IMG/VR virus record: IMGVR_UViG_3300033182_000473
Span: 1 to 47,516 of that record
DNA: 47,516 nt
Origin: a virus
Strand: one strand, 5' to 3'
Part shown: piece after piece, positions 7,242 to 13,137 of the stretch
Layout: every line of letters starts with the position of its first letter
Numbering within the stretch: the stretch's first letter is position 1
Program-made: the position numbers and the translations under genes
Notes under the pieces: generated by a model
The model's input: only the letters and a program-made list of their open reading frames with translations
Told to the model about the DNA's origin: nothing
Database searches by the model: none

Positions 7242-7930
7242 TATTTACCACACGCAAATTCTTGTTGAAGTTTAATATTATCCATAAACTCTTTCTTAGT
7301 TGCAGGATCATTTGCAAAAGCACCTTCTAATACAGTTGTCTGTGTTAAACTGCTAGTTGCCATGATGCCTCTGTTTTCACAACAACCATGTGTTGCTTGG
7401 ATATAAACACCAACATTATCACTGCCAGTTGCTTTCATAATTTCTCTGGCAATATCATTACACAATTCTTCTTGTAGTGTACCGCGTCTTGCACACCATT
7501 GTGCAATTCTAGTGTACTTACTTAAACCAATCAGTTTCTCACCTGCAATAATACCAATGTAAGCAACGCCTCTTACCGGCTGGTGATGATGAGAACACAT
7601 GCTAACAAGTTCACTGCGAACAACCAACATACCTTTATATCCTTCCTCAACCTCGTTAGGAAAAGCAGTTGCGTTAGGCATCGGGTCATATCTGCCACTC
7701 ATTAATTCGTTGATGTACATCTTAGCAAGACGTCTACCAGTTGCTTGACTGTTGGGATCATTTTCAATATCGATAACTAAACTGTCTAGTACACTTTCGA
7801 ACTTAGGTGTAAGTTCTTCAATTAGTGCGTCTTTATCTCCTTTGTACATATACTGAGATATATTGTCTCCTGCCCAAAACTTACCGTTTGCTTGTTTAAT
7901 TCTGTCTTTTATTACATCACTTATCGCCAT
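7241..7930 (-). CDS. folE: GTP cyclohydrolase I
   Basis: FolE opens GTP to dihydroneopterin triphosphate, the entry step to folate and 7-deazaguanines. This 229-residue copy has the zinc site: C112 and H115 in MCSHHHQP and C183 in HGCCENRG. The substrate-binding ATGRRLAKMY and GLSKYTRIAQWCARR blocks are intact. Length matches bacterial FolE (~220 aa). It is tightly overlapped on both sides, placing it in the same transcript as queE. A perfect sigma70-like promoter lies inside the upstream gene at 8031-8059. Confidence 0.93.
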   Translation of the reverse strand: MAISDVIKDRIKQANGKFWAGDNISQYMYKGDKDALIEELTPKFESVLDSLVIDIENDPNSQATGRRLAKMYINELMSGRYDPMPNATAFPNEVEEGYKGMLVVRSELVSMCSHHHQPVRGVAYIGIIAGEKLIGLSKYTRIAQWCARRGTLQEELCNDIAREIMKATGSDNVGVYIQATHGCCENRGIMATSSLTQTTVLEGAFANDPATKKEFMDNIKLQQEFACGK

Positions 7931-8120
7931 CTTCTAATCCTTTTATACGTCTTTCTAATAATCTAATTTCATCTTTGAGCCTAAGTTTTTGTATCTTATG
8001 CTTTTCAACAATATCATCTCTAGTATAGTTATTATATTCTAACTCTACTTGTTTGTCAAGTTCTTTATGTTTAATTTTCAGTGCTTCTAGGTGGTTGTGC
8101 AAACTTTGTAATGAACTCAT
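7917..8120 (-). CDS. DUF465/YdcH-like small helical protein
   Basis: This encodes 67 residues of two amphipathic helices (LHNHLEALKIKHKELDKQVE; VEKHKIQKLRLKDEIRLLER) in the arrangement of DUF465 (YdcH/SlyX-like) coiled-coil hairpins, with the typical L(K)xKHxELD and KLRLKDEI segments. GGAGAAGATA precedes ATG 8120. Family members are common in proteobacteria without a settled function. It overlaps the upstream gene by 50 nt and folE by 14 nt. Confidence 0.65.
   Translation of the reverse strand: MSSLQSLHNHLEALKIKHKELDKQVELEYNNYTRDDIVEKHKIQKLRLKDEIRLLERRIKGLEDGDK
8031..8059 (-). promoter_or_regulatory. Possible internal early promoter upstream of folE
   Basis: The minus strand has TTGACA (8054-8059), 17 nt, then TATAAT (8031-8036), a perfect sigma70-type pair. 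It lies inside the DUF465-like gene, about 100 nt before the folE start. It may be a real internal promoter or a coincidence of coding sequence (it encodes LDKQVELEYNN). Confidence 0.45.
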
Positions 8121-8304
8121 TATCTTCTCCTAAAATTCCGTTCTGCCAATTTTCTACAACATCTTGAGCATAATAAATACTTTTGTTTGAAACATCTACA
8201 GTACCAAAGTAATCATTGTCCTTAAACAAATCTACAAAGTATAACATATCTGGGCCTTGGCTTGTTACCCAATTAGGTTCACGCCTAATCTCTGCTGTTC
8301 TCAT
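8071..8304 (-). CDS. Unknown small protein
   Basis: This encodes 77 residues from ATG 8304 (MRTAEIRREPNWVTSQ), preceded by GAGGAG at 8 nt and coupled to the phosphoribosyltransferase stop (ATGA). The sequence is mostly beta with YFVDLFKDNDYFGTVDV. Its last ~16 codons overlap the next gene in another frame. Function unknown. Confidence 0.55.
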   Translation of the reverse strand: MRTAEIRREPNWVTSQGPDMLYFVDLFKDNDYFGTVDVSNKSIYYAQDVVENWQNGILGEDNEFITKFAQPPRSTEN

Positions 8305-8765
8305 TTCCACCACTCCTCATAAGGAAAAACAATCCACGGATCATAATCCGGTGTTAGTTCAGTTGAATAAAAGTCTACATTTTTAAAACTGCTTTGTGTT
8401 TTATTAAACAATGTTGCTACCCTCCAATCAGCGTAGCCGACTTCATCTTCCATAATGGAAACAATCTCCTTTAATGTTGTTCCCGTATCATTTATATCAT
8501 CTACAAGTAAAATATTACTGTGAACATACTTATTTAGAATTTCTCGCAAATGATTTTCGTTTTTCTGGGACCCGTCTCTGGTTTGCCAGTTGAATGCTTC
8601 GAACGGCACATTCCAATAATGGCTTAACATTACGCCTGGAATATATGCCCCTCTACCAGGTCCTATAATTATTTCAGGATTATATCTATTATGTGATATT
8701 TGTTGATTTATATCTGCTAATTGATCCTCTAGATCTGAAAATGATACATATAACTTATTTGGCAT
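8301..8765 (-). CDS. Phosphoribosyltransferase (type I PRTase fold)
   Basis: This encodes 154 residues from ATG 8765, chosen because GGAG is 10 nt upstream; another ATG at 8774 has no usable spacing. The PRPP-binding signature is ILLVDDINDTGTTLKE, and the PPi loop region is IIIGPGRGAYIPGVML. Such proteins transfer bases to PRPP in salvage (hypoxanthine/guanine, xanthine or orotate types); the base specificity cannot be read here. It lies between galE and the deazaguanine genes, so base salvage tied to DNA modification is possible but unproven. Confidence 0.75.
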   Translation of the reverse strand: MPNKLYVSFSDLEDQLADINQQISHNRYNPEIIIGPGRGAYIPGVMLSHYWNVPFEAFNWQTRDGSQKNENHLREILNKYVHSNILLVDDINDTGTTLKEIVSIMEDEVGYADWRVATLFNKTQSSFKNVDFYSTELTPDYDPWIVFPYEEWWK

Positions 8766-9711
8766 CAGTTGCATACTCCAATTCTGTACTAATAATGGTT
8801 TCTAAGGATTGAGTAGGGGACCAACCCAGCAGTTCATTTGCTTTTGATATGTTTGCACTAGTTATAGCAGGGTCACCTATTCTTTTAGGTCCAACTACCT
8901 GTTTGATAGTTTTACCTGTTTGCTTTTCTACTTCAGCAATAACCTGTTTAATACTAGTAGAATTGCCGCCGCCTACATTAAATACATTACTATCACTGCC
9001 ATCGAATAGATAATTAAGTGCGGCAACATGTGCCATAGCGATGTCTAATACATGAGTGTAATCTCTTTGACATGTACCGTCAACAGTATCATAGTCGTCA
9101 CCGTTAACTGTGAGTTCTGAATCATTTAATGCACAATCAACAACAATAGGAACTAAGTGTTCTTTAGGATCTAGGCGATATCCTAAGCCTTCGTAACTAC
9201 CAGCGGCATTAAAATATCTTAAACTGGTGTAAGTAAAATCAAATGCATTAGAAAAGTCTTCGAGGATACTTTCTATCATTGCTTTACTTTTACCATATGG
9301 GGTAATTGGATTAGTAGAATCTATTTCTTCGCTTGGGGTACCATCGGTGTTTCCGTAGACTGAACTTGAACTACTGAATACAAAGTGCTTAACTCCTGCA
9401 TCAACAGCATGTTTGAGTAAGATTACACTGTTAGCAACATTATTTAAATAAGTGCTGTCTGGGGAACTAATGCTTTTAGGCACACTGTGATCAGCGGCTA
9501 AGTGTATGATAGCATCGGGTTTAGTTAATTGTATAACACCCTTTAATTGATGATTATCAATGTCAAAAGGATATTGGCTCACACCCGGTTGCTCTCGTTT
9601 AACTCTATCAATATTGATAACATTATAACCACTATCAACTAAAAGTCTACAAGTTACACTACCAATGTATCCGCTACCTCCTGTTACTAATATTGTTTTA
9701 TCTTCATTCAT
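8755..9711 (-). CDS. galE: NAD-dependent sugar epimerase, UDP-glucose 4-epimerase type
   Basis: This 318-residue extended SDR enzyme has the NAD-binding GGSGYIGSVTCRLL at the N-terminus, FSSSSSVYG with the catalytic Ser, and the YGKSK of YxxxK. It has GalE-type blocks RYFNAAGSYEGLGYR and RDYTHVLDIAMAHVAAL. The GalE family interconverts UDP-glucose and UDP-galactose or the N-acetyl forms. It is followed and preceded by genes of the same transcript, with the GT-B glycosyltransferase immediately upstream, suggesting it prepares that enzyme's donor sugar. The acceptor is unknown. Confidence 0.85.
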   Translation of the reverse strand: MNEDKTILVTGGSGYIGSVTCRLLVDSGYNVINIDRVKREQPGVSQYPFDIDNHQLKGVIQLTKPDAIIHLAADHSVPKSISSPDSTYLNNVANSVILLKHAVDAGVKHFVFSSSSSVYGNTDGTPSEEIDSTNPITPYGKSKAMIESILEDFSNAFDFTYTSLRYFNAAGSYEGLGYRLDPKEHLVPIVVDCALNDSELTVNGDDYDTVDGTCQRDYTHVLDIAMAHVAALNYLFDGSDSNVFNVGGGNSTSIKQVIAEVEKQTGKTIKQVVGPKRIGDPAITSANISKANELLGWSPTQSLETIISTELEYATDAK

Positions 9712-9712
9712 T

Positions 9713-10759
9713 TTACTTTCCTCGAATTACTTCGTACAGTGCTTTGCCACTAAAGAAGTCTGTTGATAAACTTTCAGCCAACTTATTAATTTTTTCTTCA
9801 TAGTCTGCATGTAAAACAAGGTTGATATGTTTAACTAGTTTATCTTTGTTAGCCAAATAACTGTCCCAACTTTCAGACCAACTACTTGGGTATTTAAAAC
9901 TATGGCCATACATTTCAGTATAACTTAGTCTATCGGGCACCATAGGGTATGCACCTACTAAAGCACCTTCGAAACAACTAATACCTAGTGTTTCTTGTGT
10001 GTTGGCACTGAACACAATTTTACTTCTACTTAACAACATATGATATTCATCTTTAGTTAAGTTGTGTTCTTGTGCTACAACAAACTCTACATCGGGCATT
10101 TCCTTTGCTAAGTCTTTAAATATTTCAACTTGCTTTTCAGGAGCAACCCTATGCGGGAATAAGACCAAATCCATTTTGTTAGTTGGAATGTCATATTCTC
10201 GTAAAAGGGGTTCCATATATTCCATAGGCCAACCTACTTGATGTATCTTAGATTTATCTACATTCGGAAATGCTTCTAAGAACATGTCTATATGAAATTG
10301 TGTTGCAAAGAAGTTATGATCAAATACATTGAACATACTTTCTTCTGCTAGTCTGCACCATGGTGCATCACCGATCAAACGACCTAAGAAGTCTGCAGGA
10401 TCATAACTACCTGCATGCCACATACCGCCGATTTTGATGTTGACGCCCAACAGTTCTGACATGTATTTTAACTGCAGAACTGTTGGATTCCAAGCATCAG
10501 TATATAAGAAATAATCACCATCTTTAACTGTACCGTCAGCAAACATTTGACTTATGGTCTTGAGTTGTTCGCTTTTCCAGTAATTGGTGCCACTAAAGTT
10601 TAGAAAAGCACCAGGTGTTGTATCCTGTGGAGCATCATCAGGACCTGTAATAACTTCTACATCAAGTCCAGCATCAGCCATTTGTTTAGGCAAATATTCT
10701 TTCCACTGGGCAGTGTATCTAGTTTCTACTGGTTCTAACTCTACAATATATACTGTCAT
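9713..10759 (-). CDS. GT-B glycosyltransferase
   Basis: This 348-residue protein has a two-Rossmann arrangement. The C-terminal half has VLFPHRVAPEKQVEIFKDLA (like the FPGR.APEK start of GT4-type domains), then VEFVVAQEH, and the donor-binding segment TQETLGISCFEGALVGAYPM with the acidic residues of the E-x7-E region. No membrane segment is seen. Its stop is 1 base from galE, and it starts in an ATGA overlap. Donor probably a UDP-sugar; the acceptor could be phage DNA, a virion protein or host envelope, and the sequence does not decide. Confidence 0.7.
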   Translation of the reverse strand: MTVYIVELEPVETRYTAQWKEYLPKQMADAGLDVEVITGPDDAPQDTTPGAFLNFSGTNYWKSEQLKTISQMFADGTVKDGDYFLYTDAWNPTVLQLKYMSELLGVNIKIGGMWHAGSYDPADFLGRLIGDAPWCRLAEESMFNVFDHNFFATQFHIDMFLEAFPNVDKSKIHQVGWPMEYMEPLLREYDIPTNKMDLVLFPHRVAPEKQVEIFKDLAKEMPDVEFVVAQEHNLTKDEYHMLLSRSKIVFSANTQETLGISCFEGALVGAYPMVPDRLSYTEMYGHSFKYPSSWSESWDSYLANKDKLVKHINLVLHADYEEKINKLAESLSTDFFSGKALYEVIRGK

Positions 10760-10911
10760 TTCTTTTTACTTTTTTCTTCGCCAATACTTCCGTAATCAAC
10801 AACTTTAGTAACTTTATCGTCTAGACCTTGTGCATAGTTGTCCAAGCGATCTGCTTCTTCTTTGCTGATTACTTCTGGCTTGACTTCTGTGTTTGATTCA
10901 GTTTCAGCCAT
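10756..10911 (-). CDS. Unknown small charged protein, 51 residues
   Basis: ATG 10911 begins MAETESNTEVKPEVISKEEA and the frame ends KSKKK, with its TGA overlapping the glycosyltransferase ATG (ATGA). It is highly charged, with an acidic first half and basic tail. It fills the gap between the glycosyltransferase and the histone-like gene exactly, which supports it. Function unknown. Confidence 0.6.
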   Translation of the reverse strand: MAETESNTEVKPEVISKEEADRLDNYAQGLDDKVTKVVDYGSIGEEKSKKK

Positions 10912-10913
10912 AA

Positions 10914-11090
10914 TTACATACTATTTTTCTTGTCTTGGATCTCGGCTCTTCTTGCTTTAGCAAGTTTGGTGATTTCCATAAGAGCTTTTCTTGCTCTTGC
11001 CGCAGATGCTTTAACGCCTTTGATTTCAAAGTTGTCTTGCTCTGCTTGATACTCTTCGAAAAGAGCCTTAAGTTTTAAGTGAGTTTCCAT
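10914..11090 (-). CDS. Histone H1/Hc1-like basic protein
   Basis: This encodes 58 residues from ATG 11090 (METHLKLKALFEEYQ), preceded by AGGAG at 6 nt; a longer frame to 11138 lacks such a site. The second half, KASAARARKALMEITKLAKA, resembles the conserved A-x-R-A-R-K-A-x-x-E-x-x-K-L-x-K helix of bacterial Hc1/histone H1-like proteins. A DNA-compacting or nucleoid role is inferred from that similarity only. It lies in the deazaguanine modification cluster. Confidence 0.55.
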   Translation of the reverse strand: METHLKLKALFEEYQAEQDNFEIKGVKASAARARKALMEITKLAKARRAEIQDKKNSM

Positions 11091-11101
11091 TACTTTCTCC
11101 T

Positions 11102-11497
11102 TTATTGTTGACCCTCTACAGGGTATTCCATTTCGCAACCGTTTTCGTTATCTTCGGCTACTGAAATCTTTAACCAGCGGTTAGGATACATTGCCTGTAT
11201 CTCACTGGCTAAATCATCTGCGATCATCTCGCATGATTTGTAATCTAGTTGAAGAACACTACTACTACTATCTACTTCAGAATATAATCTTTCCAACCAT
11301 CTTTTAAACTGTATAAACTCTACGTCTCGGTCATCGTGAAACACTTCAAGCCACACTTTAAAGTGAAAGATGTGTCTGTGTGGATAACCTAAGAAACTTA
11401 CATCATCCCAATCGCCTGTTGCTAGATTAGGATCTTCCAAGGCGGCAGGGTACTTGTGAATACCCTCTTTGCTAAACGTTACCCAAATACTTCTCAT
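11102..11497 (-). CDS. QueD-like (6-pyruvoyltetrahydropterin synthase) T-fold protein
   Basis: QueD makes carboxytetrahydropterin from the FolE product. This 131-residue protein fits the family: candidate zinc histidines H14, H40 and H42 (GIHKYPAA; PHRHIFHF), a following FKVWLEVF strand, the helix QFKRWLERL, a SCEMIADDLA segment matching the usual TSE-x-LA, and the late acidic residue in SVAEDNE. However, the usual catalytic Cys just before H-x-H is not seen, and Tyr (LDYKS) stands where LDH is expected. It may be an altered QueD or a related pterin-binding protein. The start ATG overlaps the upstream stop. Confidence 0.6.
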   Translation of the reverse strand: MRSIWVTFSKEGIHKYPAALEDPNLATGDWDDVSFLGYPHRHIFHFKVWLEVFHDDRDVEFIQFKRWLERLYSEVDSSSSVLQLDYKSCEMIADDLASEIQAMYPNRWLKISVAEDNENGCEMEYPVEGQQ

Positions 11498-11610
11498 CTC
11501 ATACTCGCTGTTCTTGCTTTAGCAATAGCATTACGCTTTGCTTTTTTAGCATGATTCTTACGATTCTGCTTGTCTCTAAACAGTTTTACTTTTTGCTTTA
11601 TTTTTTTCAT
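11494..11610 (-). CDS. Very basic 38-residue protein
   Basis: ATG 11610 (GGAG 8 nt upstream) opens MKKIKQKVKLFRDKQNRKNH and the frame ends AKARTASMR. About half the residues are Lys or Arg. Stop and start are shared with both neighbours as ATGA overlaps, which argues strongly that it is translated. A nucleic-acid binding role is likely from charge alone. Confidence 0.6.
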   Translation of the reverse strand: MKKIKQKVKLFRDKQNRKNHAKKAKRNAIAKARTASMR

Positions 11611-11876
11611 GTGTTGTCTCCATCGGAGTATTTGACTTTACTTTTGTCAGATACGCCTGCCTCTGCAACCGCATTCGCATTTTGCTTCTTGCGTTTCGCA
11701 CCATAAGTTTGTGATCTAGGGCTGTTAATGTTCTGCTCCGCATAGTTTTTCTCCCACGGTAAAGGTATAGTTTTTCCTGCTTTCTTTTCGCTTACTAAGT
11801 GTGAACTCATATATGCAAAAAAGAACATAACTACAATGAGCATTGCACCTAAAATAAAATTAATTGCTTCCATCAT
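11607..11876 (-). CDS. Single-pass membrane protein with a cytoplasmic-type basic tail
   Basis: This encodes 89 residues, starting at ATG 11876 or the adjacent 11873. A single N-terminal hydrophobic segment (AINFILGAMLIVVMFFFAYM) is followed by a polar Lys/Asn-rich tail with no recognised motif. It overlaps the upstream acidic gene by 17 nt and the basic small gene by 4 nt. Function unknown; it is one of several small membrane proteins in this operon. Confidence 0.6.
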   Translation of the reverse strand: MMEAINFILGAMLIVVMFFFAYMSSHLVSEKKAGKTIPLPWEKNYAEQNINSPRSQTYGAKRKKQNANAVAEAGVSDKSKVKYSDGDNT

Positions 11877-12048
11877 ATTCGTCTAGTATCTCTAACATTT
11901 CATCGGGTAACTCAGCACCCATTGCTTGTAAGAAATCAAAAAATTCTAATATAACTTCTTGTAAATTTTCTTCATCGGTAAGATCTCCTACTTCAATATC
12001 ATTTGTTACAGTAGATCTACCTTTTTTGCCAGTTAGAGTAATATTCAT
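11860..12048 (-). CDS. Unknown small acidic protein
   Basis: This encodes 62 residues: a short basic beta N-terminus (MNITLTGKKGRSTVTNDIEV), then acidic helices (EENLQEVILEFFDFLQAMGA) and a very acidic tail. It is the first gene after the early promoter 12057-12084. Function unknown; its small size and acidity resemble many early T4-like host-takeover proteins. Confidence 0.6.
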   Translation of the reverse strand: MNITLTGKKGRSTVTNDIEVGDLTDEENLQEVILEFFDFLQAMGAELPDEMLEILDEYDGSN

Positions 12049-12056
12049 ATTATTTT

Positions 12057-12084
12057 ATTATACTTAGATTATTGTTTTTGTCAA
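12057..12084 (-). promoter_or_regulatory. Early sigma70-like promoter
   Basis: The minus strand has TTGACA (12079-12084), a 16-nt spacer and TATAAT (12057-12062), both perfect hexamers. The -35 overlaps the stop of psiE. The first ATG downstream is 12048, so it restarts transcription for 11860 and the following deazaguanine-cluster genes. Confidence 0.85.
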
Positions 12085-12500
12085 CCACTTTTTTTGGCCC
12101 TTTCCAGTTTTTCTAGGCTTAGTTTATCTTTTAAACTCATTACATAAGCCGCACCTGCTAAGATTAAAATTGCGCCTGCTTCGCCTAATAGATCCATACT
12201 TTCCATTTCCTTGCTGTGCAACACTATGAGTCTACATAGTGCTGTAATAGCAATAATAATGGGCAATGTAACTGGTATGCGTTCTGTGCTGTAAAATGCA
12301 CCAATCATTGCTACAACCTCTGCAAAGATAAACAGCATAAACAGATCTGCTAAAGTAACAGATTGTGCAACCCACATGCCAAACATATAATCACCAATTG
12401 CAATAACAGTGCAAACACCAATTAGAGCAATAATAGCCCTTTCAGTGATCACTGTGGTCCAATGCAATTTATTTGTTTTCTTTAATAATTCCTTTATCAT
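12081..12500 (-). CDS. psiE: PsiE-like phosphate-starvation-inducible membrane protein
   Basis: This encodes 139 residues with four hydrophobic segments: ITERAIIALIGVCTVIAIGD; LADLFMLFIFAEVVAMIGAF; VTLPIIIAITALCRLIVL; and AILILAGAAYVM. The LFxxxEVVxxIxxF and ITALCRLIV blocks match PsiE family proteins. PsiE is induced by phosphate limitation in bacteria, but its molecular role is unknown. In a marine phage, carriage fits phosphate-limited hosts. It is translationally coupled to the small membrane gene upstream. Confidence 0.7.
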   Translation of the reverse strand: MIKELLKKTNKLHWTTVITERAIIALIGVCTVIAIGDYMFGMWVAQSVTLADLFMLFIFAEVVAMIGAFYSTERIPVTLPIIIAITALCRLIVLHSKEMESMDLLGEAGAILILAGAAYVMSLKDKLSLEKLERAKKSG

Positions 12501-12622
12501 AACTCATCTCCATCTGTTACTCCTGCTATGTCTCCTTCAAAATAACCGTCAATAAGAATAAACATTACAGTATTCACGGTTGCTAACACTAGAAAAAACA
12601 TCCAACCTGCAAAATTCTCCAT
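12497..12622 (-). CDS. Small single-pass membrane protein, 41 residues
   Basis: ATG 12622 shares its A with the TAA of the preceding gene, and the TGA overlaps the psiE ATG. The peptide has one membrane segment (GWMFFLVLATVNTVMFILID) and an acidic tail (GDIAGVTDGDEL). Double coupling and hydrophobicity support it as a real gene. Function unknown. Confidence 0.55.
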   Translation of the reverse strand: MENFAGWMFFLVLATVNTVMFILIDGYFEGDIAGVTDGDEL

Positions 12623-13137
12623 TAATCAATTACCTCGTCTTTGGTATACTTGGTCCAATCGGTAAATGTATCTCTGGTTTGTAGTTCATGTAAACTGTGG
12701 CACCACACACCAGGATTGCTTGCTTTAAAACCTTTGTCATCTATCTTAAGTGTAGCATTATATCCCAACTGATTAATATAAGGAATTTTTACACTGATCT
12801 GAGGTATAAAATTATCGTATTCAGTTGCACCACTTTCTAATACCCACTCTGTGTCTGCTACATCAAAGTCTAGAGTGGTCCACACACCTTCTTTGACCAA
12901 AGTCATAATGATGTGATCCCATTCCTTACTATCCTCGTCTGTGTGATCAGGAGCAAAACTTTGATTAGCACCCAAGTAAATGTGGGGGCAATCATTGTTT
13001 AATGCTCTAGCCAGTATCTCTTTGGGATTCTGTTTGCCCACAACGAACAATGTTTTCTGTCCATAGGCAGGTGTTTTCTCTACCTCAATACCAATAAAGA
13101 ATTTAGTGTCGTCTGTGTGTCCGCCTCTATTCTTCAA
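12622..13137 (-). CDS. Unknown protein coupled to DpdA
   Basis: This encodes 171 residues. No ATG start fits; TTG 13137 is preceded by AGGAG at 6-nt spacing inside the end of dpdA, so a TTG start is well supported. The sequence is a compact alpha/beta protein: TKFFIGIEVEKTPAYGQKTL, a CPHIYLGANQSF strand, VWTTLDFDV and a C-terminal helix. I recognise no catalytic motif. Its 11-nt overlap with dpdA suggests the two products act together, for example as partner or specificity factor in DNA base exchange; that is inference. Confidence 0.6.
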   Translation of the reverse strand: MKNRGGHTDDTKFFIGIEVEKTPAYGQKTLFVVGKQNPKEILARALNNDCPHIYLGANQSFAPDHTDEDSKEWDHIIMTLVKEGVWTTLDFDVADTEWVLESGATEYDNFIPQISVKIPYINQLGYNATLKIDDKGFKASNPGVWCHSLHELQTRDTFTDWTKYTKDEVID

